DNA of 64,000 nt from Geothrix terrae (GTDB lineage Bacteria; Acidobacteriota; Holophagae; Holophagales; Holophagaceae), in contig NZ_JAKZLA010000002.1 in NCBI RefSeq assembly GCF_022808775.1, forward strand, positions 434,001 to 498,000. The letters are read 5' to 3'. The notes beneath the pieces are model-generated. The model saw only the letters and a program-made list of their open reading frames with translations, made no database searches and was not told the DNA's origin. Both the position numbers and the translations under genes were made by a program. Positions within the stretch are counted from its first letter, which is position 1; each line of letters starts with the position of its first letter. Shown here piece by piece: positions 32,535 to 40,754 of this stretch.

Positions 32535-32681
32535 GGGGCCGACGGGACTCGAACCCGCCCCGGCCGCGCATGCGCGGCCAGGATCCAGCGTCGAGTGGGC
32601 TGGTCATGCCCGTCGTGGAGGCCCTCCAGTGGAGGGCCGGAACAGGGATGGCCAGACCGGCAAACGCAAGCCCGAAGGGCG
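32535..32681. repeat. tRNA-derived repeat unit 3 (truncated, 147 bp)
   Basis: Same order as unit 2, with one mismatch in the palindrome, ending abruptly after CCGAAGGGCG where the other units continue with CCGCGG. The sequence after it (32682-32857) is unique and holds no supported gene; I see only a few short inverted repeats there. Confidence 0.85.
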
Positions 32682-32857
32682 ACGGGGAGCGTGTTGCGGA
32701 CTCGGGCTCCGCCCTCGCCCTCCGGGCGGCCATGACCTGCGATCATGCCGTCCTATTTTCCTTCCGCTCCGCTTCAGTCGAATGATCGAGCCCGTAATGG
32801 CGTGGGTTCGCCGCGAAGGGAGGAGAGCGGCGATTTGGCGTGACCTGGGGAGGCCCC

Positions 32858-33202
32858 CTACCTCATCTCACTCTTGAACGCCGCGATCTCCCTCCTCAGG
32901 ATCGTGGCCCGGTTCTTGGCTTCAGTCGACTTCAGCTGGGGCGTCAGATCCGCCAGTTCCTGGTCGAGGCGATCCAAGGTCGCCAGCGGGGCCTCGATCT
33001 GGCTGGAGGCATCCACCCCCAGGGCCTGGGTCCGACCGGCCGCCTGCCACTGCTGGCGGGCCCGCTGGAACTCCTCTCCCAGGGCGATCACCTGCTGCTC
33101 CTCCTGGGAGAGCGCCACCCACGGAAGACGGCCTGTCGTGAAGTAGTAGGCTCCGGTGAACAGCCCCGCCACGACCAGGAATACCGTCAGAATCCTCTTC
33201 AT
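32858..33202 (-). CDS. Small membrane-anchored coiled-coil protein
   Basis: A 114-residue protein starting at the ATG at 33202, which has GAGG 7 bases upstream; the TTG codon just before it is an alternative. One N-terminal membrane segment (ILTVFLVVAGLFTGAYYF) is followed by about 85 charged, Gln/Glu/Leu-rich residues likely to form helices. No family recognised. It is divergent from der. It could be a cleaved secreted protein, though no clear signal-peptidase site is seen. Confidence 0.7.
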   Translation of the reverse strand: MKRILTVFLVVAGLFTGAYYFTTGRLPWVALSQEEQQVIALGEEFQRARQQWQAAGRTQALGVDASSQIEAPLATLDRLDQELADLTPQLKSTEAKNRATILRREIAAFKSEMR

Positions 33203-33317
33203 CAACGCACCTCGTCGGGTTTATCCACCCCAGCTTACGGCGAATTGATGGGACCGCTGCCATTCCGTCCCTGTCTTTTCCCGGCCGAACCGATAGACTG
33301 AAGGGCTTGGAACAGAT

Positions 33318-34892
33318 ATGAAACTGCCCCTCGTCGCCCTCTGCGGACGCCCCAATGTGGGCAAGTCCACTCTCTTCAATCGGCTCACCCGCAGCCGGGC
33401 GGCGTTGGTCCACGACCTGCCGGGCATGACCCGGGACCGCAGCTACGGCCGTGTCACCTGCCTCGACGACGACGGGGTGGGCGAGGAGGTCTTCGAGCTG
33501 GTGGACACCGGCGGCCTGGATTTCGAAGGCGACGATGTCATCACCCAGGGCATCACGCGCATGGCCGAAGCGGCCCTGGGCGAGGCTCACGTAGCCATCC
33601 TCCTGGTGGACGGTCACGACGGCCTCACTGCCGGGGATGAGGAGATCGCCGCACGCCTCCGCCGCCAGGGCAAGCCCATCCTGCTGGTCATCAACAAGCT
33701 GGATGGCATGAAGGGCGGGGCTCCCGATGCCGGCTTCTACGGCCTTGGCTTCGACGAAGTGCTGGCCATCTCGGCCGCCCACGGCTCCGGCGTTCCCGAG
33801 CTGATCGACGCCATCCGCGCCCGGCTGCCCTTCCACCGCACCCCCGAGGAAGCGGCCATCCACAACCTCTCGGACGAGCTGCGCTTCGCCCTCATCGGCC
33901 GCCCTAACGTCGGCAAGTCCTCCCTCACGAACCGCCTGCTGGGCTATGAGCGCAGCCTCGTGAGCGAGGTGGCCGGCACCACGCGGGACACGGTGGACAC
34001 GGTCTTCCACGTGAAGGGGAAGGTCTACCGGATGATCGACACGGCCGGGATCCGCAAGAAGGGCAAGACCCACGAGGGCGCCGAGAAGCTCAGCATCCTC
34101 AAGGCCAAGCAGGCCATGGCCCGGGCCGATGTCAGCCTCCTGCTGCTGGACGCCGTGGAGGGCGCCACCCACCAGGACGCCGTCATCGCCGGCTACGCGC
34201 AGGAGGCCGGCGCCGCCGTCATCCTTGTGGTGAACAAGTGGGACTTGGTGGAGAAGGACACGCACACCATCTACGGTGCCGAGGAGGACCTCCGCCGCAG
34301 CCTGGGCTTCCTGCACCACGCGCCCATGATCTTCCTCTCGGCGCTCACCGGACAGCGGGTGTCCAAGCTGTTCGGCATGATCGACGAGCTGGCCGAGGCC
34401 CACGCCCGGCGCATCCCCACGGGCGAGCTGAACCGCTTCCTGCGCGAATCCGTGGCGGCCATGAGCCCCCACGCCGTGGACGGCAAGCTGCCCAAGCTCT
34501 ACTTCATGACCCAGGTGGGCGTGCGGCCTCCCAGCTTCGTGGTGAAGGCCAACACGGACCGCGGCCTCCACTTCAGCTACGTGCGCTACCTGGAGAACCG
34601 GCTGCGGGAGCAGTTCGGCCTGGCGGGGGTGCCCCTGCGCCTCAGCGTCCAGAAGAAGCAGAAGGGCGAGGGGGAGGAGGCCGAGGTGGCCCCCGTGCGC
34701 CGCATCCTCGATCCCGGCGAGGGCCTCAAGCCCTCCCGCAGCAACGAGTCCCTCCAGGCCCAGCGGGCGGACAAGGTGAAGGCCCGGCCCAAGCCCAAGA
34801 AAAAAGAAGGCCCCCGGCCGGCGGCCAAGCAGGCCCCCCGCAAAGGCGTCGGCCCGAAGCGCGTCCGCCAGAAATCCACCAAGCGGCCGTAA
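33318..34892 (+). CDS. der: Ribosome-assembly GTPase Der (EngA)
   Basis: Double-GTPase of 524 residues needed for 50S subunit maturation. First G domain: GRPNVGKST at 10-18, DTGG near 63, NKLD at 126-129. Second: GRPNVGKSS at 194-202, DTAG, NKWD near 305. The KH-like domain follows (HAVDGKLPKLYFMTQVG). The last about 70 residues are a Lys/Arg/Pro-rich basic tail that most Der proteins (about 440-490 residues) lack; an RNA-binding role is inferred. Its start lies 116 bases from the divergent small protein gene. Confidence 0.96.
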   Translation: MKLPLVALCGRPNVGKSTLFNRLTRSRAALVHDLPGMTRDRSYGRVTCLDDDGVGEEVFELVDTGGLDFEGDDVITQGITRMAEAALGEAHVAILLVDGHDGLTAGDEEIAARLRRQGKPILLVINKLDGMKGGAPDAGFYGLGFDEVLAISAAHGSGVPELIDAIRARLPFHRTPEEAAIHNLSDELRFALIGRPNVGKSSLTNRLLGYERSLVSEVAGTTRDTVDTVFHVKGKVYRMIDTAGIRKKGKTHEGAEKLSILKAKQAMARADVSLLLLDAVEGATHQDAVIAGYAQEAGAAVILVVNKWDLVEKDTHTIYGAEEDLRRSLGFLHHAPMIFLSALTGQRVSKLFGMIDELAEAHARRIPTGELNRFLRESVAAMSPHAVDGKLPKLYFMTQVGVRPPSFVVKANTDRGLHFSYVRYLENRLREQFGLAGVPLRLSVQKKQKGEGEEAEVAPVRRILDPGEGLKPSRSNESLQAQRADKVKARPKPKKKEGPRPAAKQAPRKGVGPKRVRQKSTKRP

Positions 34893-34965
34893 GCTCCGGA
34901 TCCGATCCCGAGGTTCCGGAAGGGTGCGATCCCCTCGGGGCCTTGGCTCAAAATGATCAAACACG

Positions 34966-34993
34966 ATCAATGGATTGATTATCAACCATTGAT
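34966..34993. promoter_or_regulatory. Nested dyad in the AT-rich leader of the M4 protease
   Basis: Eight-base arms ATCAATGG (34966-34973) and CCATTGAT (34986-34993) flank a spacer that itself contains TTGAT/ATCAA symmetry. It lies in an island of about 110 bases (34950-35060) that is very A+T-rich in an otherwise G+C-rich window, 190 bases upstream of the protease. A regulator-binding site or promoter region is likely; the regulator is unknown. The remaining part of the 34893-35185 gap holds nothing I can name. Confidence 0.5.
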
Positions 34994-35185
34994 ATAAATT
35001 ATTTTATAGCGTCTATTTTTTAATAGAAATGATTCTCAAGAAAATTAACAAGCCTTAACTTGAGGGGTTGACGAGCGGTAGGGACTCTGGTTCCGACTTT
35101 CCGATCTTTCCCCCCACCGAGCCTCCGTCCTCGCTTCGGCGAAGCGGGCAGGCCTCTCTCCCCCCCCCCAAGTCAAGGAGCCCTC

Positions 35186-37609
35186 ATGGCGATCTCCACG
35201 GGCCGTATGGCCCTGTCCTTCCTCACCGCGGCCCTCGCCGCCGGTTCCCTCAGCGCTCGGCTCCCGCAGGATTCCCCGCGCGCCGATGCGGCCGCCCAGC
35301 ACCTGCTGGCCAGCCGCGCGCAGCTGGGATTGAATGCGGACCACGCGTTCCTGCTCCGCGGCGCCCATGCCGACCAGCTCGGCCAGTCCCATGCGCACTT
35401 CCAGCAGACCTACAAGGGCGTGAAGGTGTGGGGCGGCGACGTCATCACCCACACCGCCAAGAACGGCTCGGAGCTGCCCCTCACGAACGCCCTGCTCAAG
35501 GGCATCCAGCTGAACGTGACTCCCTCCCTCGACGCCGCGGAGGCCCTGGCCGTCGTCCAGAGTGACCTGGCCCCCAAGGGCGCCTATGCCTACGCCCCGA
35601 CCACCGAGCTGGTGGTCTACCCCGAGATGGCCGAGGTCGTCCGCCCCGGTCGCGCCGCCGCGGACCTGAACGCCGAGGACGTGTCCCGCGAAGTGCTCCG
35701 CTACACCCTGGCCTACCACGTCCACACCGAGCTGGAGAACGACCAGGACGGCATCAAGCACACCGACTACCTGGTGGACGCCCGCAACGGCGCCATCCTG
35801 AAGTCCTGGAACACCCTCCACACCACCGCCGCCACCGGCACCGGCAACAGCCAGTACAACGGCACGGTCTCCCTGCCCACGAACTACACCGGCAGCACCT
35901 ACGAGCTGCGGGACATGACCCGCGGCAGCGGCGGCTCCTTCGGCAACAACGTGGTCACCAACATGGCCCACGCCTCCACCAGCAGCACGGCCACGGGCAC
36001 GCTCTACACCGACGCCGACAACACCTGGGGTGACGGCGCCAACTATGTCGAAGGCGGCTCCACCACCGCCGCCAACGGCGAGACGGCGGCCGTGGACGCC
36101 ATGTTCGGCATGATCAAGAGCTGGGATTTCTACAAGAACGTCTTCGGCCGCAACGGCATCGACGGCGCCGGCACGGCCACCTACAGCCGAGTCCACATCG
36201 GCAACGGCTACGACAACGCCTTCTGGTCCGACAGCTGCTTCTGCATGACCTACGGCGACGGCACCAGCTTCACCACGCTCACCGCCCTGGACGTGGCCGG
36301 CCACGAGATGAGCCACGGCGTCTGCGCCCGCACCGCCAACCTCACCTACTCCGGCGAGTCGGGCGGCCTGAACGAGTCGAACTCGGACATCTTCGGCACC
36401 ATGATCGAGTTCTACGCCCGCGGCGGATCGGGTTCCACCATCGGCAGCACCGGCGGCAACTGGACCATCGGCGAGCAGCTGGCCACCAACCCCCTGCGCT
36501 GGATGTACAAGCCCAGCCTCGACGGCTCCAGCCCCGACGCCTGGTCCTCCACCATCGGCAGCCTGGACGTGCACTACTCCAGCGGCCCCATGAACCGCTG
36601 CTTCTACTTCCTCAGCCAGGGCGCCACCACCAGCGGCAACACCAGCACCACCTACCTGCCCAACGGCATGACCGGCATCGGCAATGACAAGGCCGCGGCC
36701 ATCTGGTTCCGCGCCCTGACGGTCTACATGACCTCCAGCACGAACTACGCCGGGGCCCGCAGCGCCGCCATCAGCGCCGCCAAGGACCTCTACGGCGCCG
36801 GCGGTGCCGAGGAGCAGGCCGTGTGGAACGCCTTCCACGGCATCAACGTGGGCGCCGCCTGGACCAGCAGCACGGACACCACCGCCCCCACCGTCAGCGT
36901 CACCGAGAGCGGGACCTCCGGAACCATCACCTTCACCGCGACCGCCAGCGACAATGTGGGCGTCACCAAGGTGGAGTTCTACGTCGATGGCGCCTTGAAG
37001 GGCACCGACACGGCCACCCCCTGGACCCTGTCCTTCGACAGCACCACGCTGACCAACGGTTCCCACAACCTGGTCGCCAAGGCCTATGACGCGGCCGGCA
37101 ACGTGGGCACCAGCACCACCGTCAGCTTCTCCGTCTCCAACAGCACCTCCGGCACGGAGCTGGTCCTGAACGGCGGCTTCGAGAGCGGCGCCACCAGCTG
37201 GACCCAGACCACCGGCGTCATCGGGACCTACACCGGCGAGCCCGCCCACACCGGTTCCTACGATGCCTGGATGTGCGGCTACGGCTCTGCCCACACGGAC
37301 TACATCTACCAGCAGATCGCCATCCCCAGCACCGCCACCGGGACCCTGACCTTCTGGCTCCACGTCGACACGGCGGAGACCACCACCACCACCGCCTACG
37401 ACACCATGAAGGTGCAGGTCCTCAACACCTCCGGCACCGTGCTGGCCACCCTGGCCACCTACTCGAACCTGGACAAGGGCACGGGCTACACCCAGAAGTC
37501 GCTGAGCCTCAGCGCCTACAAGGGCCAGACCATCCGCCTGCGCTTCTACTCCGTGGAGGACAGCAGCCTCCAGACCTCCTTCGTCGTCGACGATGTGAGC
37601 GTCAAGTAG
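35186..37609 (+). CDS. Secreted M4 (thermolysin-like) metalloprotease
   Basis: Secreted zinc protease of 807 residues. Signal peptide to about residue 24; FTP-type propeptide to about 210; M4 catalytic domain about 215-560. HEMSH at 373-377 with Glu397 in GGLNESNSD gives the zinc ligands and catalytic Glu374. An Ig-like domain (about 570-655, TAPTVSVTESGTSGTITFTA) and a jelly-roll-like C-terminal domain beginning LVLNGGFESGATSW follow; the latter is of a type that often binds carbohydrate. AAGGAG precedes the ATG. It is a single-gene unit with its own AT-rich leader and terminator. Confidence 0.94.
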   Translation: MAISTGRMALSFLTAALAAGSLSARLPQDSPRADAAAQHLLASRAQLGLNADHAFLLRGAHADQLGQSHAHFQQTYKGVKVWGGDVITHTAKNGSELPLTNALLKGIQLNVTPSLDAAEALAVVQSDLAPKGAYAYAPTTELVVYPEMAEVVRPGRAAADLNAEDVSREVLRYTLAYHVHTELENDQDGIKHTDYLVDARNGAILKSWNTLHTTAATGTGNSQYNGTVSLPTNYTGSTYELRDMTRGSGGSFGNNVVTNMAHASTSSTATGTLYTDADNTWGDGANYVEGGSTTAANGETAAVDAMFGMIKSWDFYKNVFGRNGIDGAGTATYSRVHIGNGYDNAFWSDSCFCMTYGDGTSFTTLTALDVAGHEMSHGVCARTANLTYSGESGGLNESNSDIFGTMIEFYARGGSGSTIGSTGGNWTIGEQLATNPLRWMYKPSLDGSSPDAWSSTIGSLDVHYSSGPMNRCFYFLSQGATTSGNTSTTYLPNGMTGIGNDKAAAIWFRALTVYMTSSTNYAGARSAAISAAKDLYGAGGAEEQAVWNAFHGINVGAAWTSSTDTTAPTVSVTESGTSGTITFTATASDNVGVTKVEFYVDGALKGTDTATPWTLSFDSTTLTNGSHNLVAKAYDAAGNVGTSTTVSFSVSNSTSGTELVLNGGFESGATSWTQTTGVIGTYTGEPAHTGSYDAWMCGYGSAHTDYIYQQIAIPSTATGTLTFWLHVDTAETTTTTAYDTMKVQVLNTSGTVLATLATYSNLDKGTGYTQKSLSLSAYKGQTIRLRFYSVEDSSLQTSFVVDDVSVK

Positions 37610-37625
37610 TCGGAACGAACCACGG

Positions 37626-37653
37626 AAAGGGCCGCCTCCGGGCGGCCCTTTTT
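37626..37653. terminator. Bidirectional terminator between the M4 protease and recN
   Basis: Stem AAAGGGCCGCC / GGCGGCCCTTT with a TCCG loop and five T on the plus strand. It reaches the last base of the convergent recN stop codon, so it may serve both genes. Confidence 0.88.
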
Positions 37654-39335
37654 CATCCTTCGAGCAGCACCTTCGCGTGCTCCAGGGCTTCGGGGCGGTC
37701 GGGGTGACCCGAGAGGAGCCGGGCCAGCTCGCGGTTTCGAGTCTCGCCCGCCACCCAGCCCAGGGCACTGCGGGTGCGGCCGCCCTCGGTCTCCTTGTGC
37801 AGGCGCCCGTGCCGGTCGGCCCGAGCCGCCACCTGGGCCAGATGCGTCACCGCCAGCACCTGGTGGGCCTTCCCGAGTTCCGCCACGGCCTTGCCCACGG
37901 CCAGGGCCGTCTCGCCACCGAGGCCCGCGTCCACCTCGTCGAGCACCAGGGTGAGGCCGTCTTTCACGCCTGCTCCGAGAGCCAGGCCCGCACCCACCAG
38001 GGCCAGCATGAGGCGACTCAACTCGCCACCGGAGGCGATCTTGGCCAGGGGGCGGAAGCCCTCGCCGGGGTTCGGCTCGATCCAGATGGCCAGGGCCGAG
38101 AAGCCCTGCGCCGCCACGCGCACGGGCCGGCCGCTCTGCTGGACCGGACTGCCGGGTTCCTCCGCGAGGGCCAGCCGCAGCTGGAGCCGCGCGCCCTTCA
38201 TGCCCAGGCGACCCAGCCGCTTCTGGACCTCGGCTTCCAGTTTCGGGATGGCTTCAGACCGGCGGCCGTGCAGCGCTTCGGCCACCTGCCGGTAGGCCTC
38301 CGCGGCCTTCACCAGGGCCTTCTCCAGCTCCTTCACGGAGACATCGCCGGCCAGCAGGGCCCGCTGCTCGTCCTTGAGGGCCTGCTGGCGCGTGGCCAGA
38401 TCTTCGGGCTCGCAGCGGTGGCGGCGGGCCAGGCGTTCGTAGAGGGCGAGCCGGGCCTCCATGGCCTCGATGCGGTCGGCGCCGGCCTGGGACCAGCGCA
38501 GGGCCTGGTCCTGGGCCAGGGCCAGGAGGTCCTCCAACTCCAGCACCGCAGAGCGCAGGCGATCCTGCTCGGCCACGGCGTCCGGCCAGTGGGTCACGGC
38601 GCGCACCAGCGCCTTGTGGGCCAGCTCCACCTTGGGAATGCCCGCGTCCAGGGCCTCGGCGGCCTCCCGGAAGGCCTGTTCCAGGTGGACGGCATGCCGC
38701 AGGGGCTCGCGGTCAGCCTTGAGCTGGGTCCACTCGCCGGGCTTCGGCGCCAACTTCTCCAGGTCGGCCAGGGCCTCCGCGAGCTGCTCCAGCCGCTGCT
38801 CCCGCTCCGCCTCGCTGCGGCGCCGGGCCTTCAGCGCCGCCTCGGCCTCCCGCACGGCGACGGCCTGCGCCTCCAGACCCGGTTCGATCCCGAGCACCTC
38901 GTCGATGAGCGTCAGGTGCCGCTCCTCGCCCAGCAGCGACTGATGGTCGTGCTGGCTGGTGAGGCGCATCCAGAGCCGGCCGGCCTCCCGCAGATCCGCC
39001 AGAGCGCAGCTGGCGCCGTTGATCCAGGCCCGGCTCCGGCCCGGTCCGACTTCGCGGCGCAGCACCACCGGCTGTTCCTCCGGCAGCCCCCGCTCGGCCA
39101 GGAAGGCCCGCCAGGCCTCGAAGCGGCCCTCCACCACGGCCTCCACCGTGGCCCGCTCCGCGCTATGGCGCACCAGCTCCCCATCGCCGCGGGCGCCCAC
39201 CAGCAGCGAGAGCGCGTCCACCAGCAGGGACTTGCCCGCCCCTGTCTCGCCTGTCAGCACCGTGAAGCCCGGCCCCCAGTCCAGGGACAGGTCTTCCACC
39301 AGGGCCAGGTTCTGGATTCTGAGGGATGAGAGCAT
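37653..39335 (-). CDS. recN: DNA repair protein RecN
   Basis: SMC-like ATPase of 560 residues that acts in double-strand break repair. Walker A GETGAGKSLLVDALSLLVGA is near residues 29-48; the central region is a long coiled coil; the C-terminal half has SGGELSRLMLAL (ABC signature), LVLDEVDAGLGGETA (Walker B) and AVTHLAQVAARAD. Length is normal. Its 3' end is shared with the M4 gene terminator and the amidohydrolase gene lies 4 bp upstream, so the two may be co-transcribed. Confidence 0.97.
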   Translation of the reverse strand: MLSSLRIQNLALVEDLSLDWGPGFTVLTGETGAGKSLLVDALSLLVGARGDGELVRHSAERATVEAVVEGRFEAWRAFLAERGLPEEQPVVLRREVGPGRSRAWINGASCALADLREAGRLWMRLTSQHDHQSLLGEERHLTLIDEVLGIEPGLEAQAVAVREAEAALKARRRSEAEREQRLEQLAEALADLEKLAPKPGEWTQLKADREPLRHAVHLEQAFREAAEALDAGIPKVELAHKALVRAVTHWPDAVAEQDRLRSAVLELEDLLALAQDQALRWSQAGADRIEAMEARLALYERLARRHRCEPEDLATRQQALKDEQRALLAGDVSVKELEKALVKAAEAYRQVAEALHGRRSEAIPKLEAEVQKRLGRLGMKGARLQLRLALAEEPGSPVQQSGRPVRVAAQGFSALAIWIEPNPGEGFRPLAKIASGGELSRLMLALVGAGLALGAGVKDGLTLVLDEVDAGLGGETALAVGKAVAELGKAHQVLAVTHLAQVAARADRHGRLHKETEGGRTRSALGWVAGETRNRELARLLSGHPDRPEALEHAKVLLEG

Positions 39336-39339
39336 GGAA

Positions 39340-40572
39340 TCAGTCTATCGGAGGGCGGGGCCCGGCCACGGAGCCCGAGGGGAGGATTTGGACGCTCCGG
39401 GCCGCTTCGTCGATCCGGATCTCGCGCCAGGGGAGATCTCCGGACGCCAGTCCGTAGCCTGCCAGCAGCTCCTCCAGGCTCAGGCGCTGGCCCTCGAAGG
39501 GTGGGAAGAGGCTCCACTGGGCGGCGTAGGCCAGGCCGTGGGGCATGCCGTCCGAGCCGAAGATCAGGTCACGGCCCGGCCGGAACCCCACCCGGTCGAT
39601 GAGCGTCCGGAAGGGATTGTTCCGCGCCAGCGTGTCCGGGCCCAGACGGTCGGCGTAGTCCACGCTGTCGCTGGTGAAGTTGGGCTGCATGGAGAGCACC
39701 AGCCCCAGGTCCCGGGCCCGGCGGGCCTGGGCCTCGGTGATGAACTGGACGTGCTCCAGACGGACCTGGGGAAAGCGGAGGCCCTGCCGGTCCAGGTCCT
39801 CCAACGCCCCCAGCGCCTGGCCAATGGCCCGGTCCCCGATGGCGTGGACGGCCAGGGCCTTGCCGTGAGGATGGAGGGCGGCCAGGGCCTGCCGCAAGCC
39901 CTCGTCGGTGTGAAGCAGGAGGCCCGGGGCCCCGTCCAGGAAGGGCTCAGCCAGGGCCGCCGTGCGGCCGCCCAGGGCCCCGTCGGTGAAGACCTTCAAG
40001 CCTGCACATTCGGCTTGGGCCTCAGAAGGCAGGGCCTCGAAGAGGGCCGGGACCGTCCACCAGGGCATGCGATCCGCCCAGCGGGATGCCCGAATCACCC
40101 GCCAGGCCGCCTCGCCCGTGAGGAGCAGGTCCTCCACAGCCCCGGTGCCCGTGGCTTCGAGCCCCTGGATCCAGGCTTCCAGCTTGGCGGCCGTGAGGCC
40201 CGCCGTGCGGCCGTAGAGGACCAGGAGCCGATCCAGGTTCCGCTCGCACCAGGCGGGGTCGCCGTGGCGGGCCACCAGCTCCGGGTCCGTGTCCTGGAGC
40301 ATCTCGGCGGCTCCAGGGCTGAGGCGCAGGCCGTGGAGGCTGAAGTTCACCAGGAGCAGGGGCGGCAGGCCCGAGATGTCGGCTTCCGAAAGGGGCAGGC
40401 GCCCGCTATGCCAGCCCCGGACCAGGGAGAGCCAGCCCTCCGGCAGGGCCCGCATCAGGCGCAGCGCGGTGGCCGGGCTGGCGCAGGCCGAGAGATCCAG
40501 GCAGCCTTGCAGGGCCGCATAAAGGCTCACGTGGGAGTGGTGGTCGACGATGGGCGCGAAGCGGTGCGGCAT
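39340..40572 (-). CDS. Amidohydrolase family 3 (YtcJ-like) metal-dependent hydrolase
   Basis: Cytoplasmic amidohydrolase of 410 residues from the Met at 40572 (MPHRFAPIVDHHSHVSLY). DHHSH is the HxH metal motif of the TIM barrel; LAVHAIGDRAIGQAL, RLEHVQFI and IFGSDGMP carry the other metal and catalytic residues. A 28-residue in-frame extension upstream is not used here as it lacks homology. Relatives hydrolyse amides of varied substrates; the substrate is unknown. It is next to recN but the functional link is not evident. Confidence 0.83.
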   Translation of the reverse strand: MPHRFAPIVDHHSHVSLYAALQGCLDLSACASPATALRLMRALPEGWLSLVRGWHSGRLPLSEADISGLPPLLLVNFSLHGLRLSPGAAEMLQDTDPELVARHGDPAWCERNLDRLLVLYGRTAGLTAAKLEAWIQGLEATGTGAVEDLLLTGEAAWRVIRASRWADRMPWWTVPALFEALPSEAQAECAGLKVFTDGALGGRTAALAEPFLDGAPGLLLHTDEGLRQALAALHPHGKALAVHAIGDRAIGQALGALEDLDRQGLRFPQVRLEHVQFITEAQARRARDLGLVLSMQPNFTSDSVDYADRLGPDTLARNNPFRTLIDRVGFRPGRDLIFGSDGMPHGLAYAAQWSLFPPFEGQRLSLEELLAGYGLASGDLPWREIRIDEAARSVQILPSGSVAGPRPPID

Positions 40573-40754
40573 GGGACCTGTGGAGAGAGGTGGCTCCCCT
40601 GAGCCTGCCAGTGCCGGGGACCTCCTGCGTGCATTTTTCGCCGCGCCATGGGCCATCCAGGCCTCAGGCGGAGCGGGCCCTCAGGCCTCCTGGAGGACCG
40701 AACGCAGCCCCGGCGGCGGCTGAGGCGGCGAAAGGGGGGCCAGTCGACCTTCAG

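Noticed and set aside
32158-32681. CRISPR array
   Set aside because: Repeat units are about 200 bp with no short repeat/spacer alternation and no cas genes nearby.
32114-32877. Several open frames on both strands across the tRNA-derived repeats
   Set aside because: They translate the repeat body and antisense tRNA (GGFESRRPR-type peptides), repeat with the DNA period, and lack Shine-Dalgarno sites.
34907-34939. Terminator after der
   Set aside because: CCCGAGG/CCTCGGG arms are seven bases with a 19-base loop and no T-run; too weak to list.
35020-35050. Fur box upstream of the M4 protease (AATGATTCTCA)
   Set aside because: Only half of a Fur site matches and the whole island is AT-rich, so a chance match is likely.
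35045-37768. A 907-codon minus-strand open frame opposite the M4 protease
   Set aside because: Antisense of a gene with clear catalytic motifs; the translated product is low-complexity Gly/Val/Ala and has no start signal.
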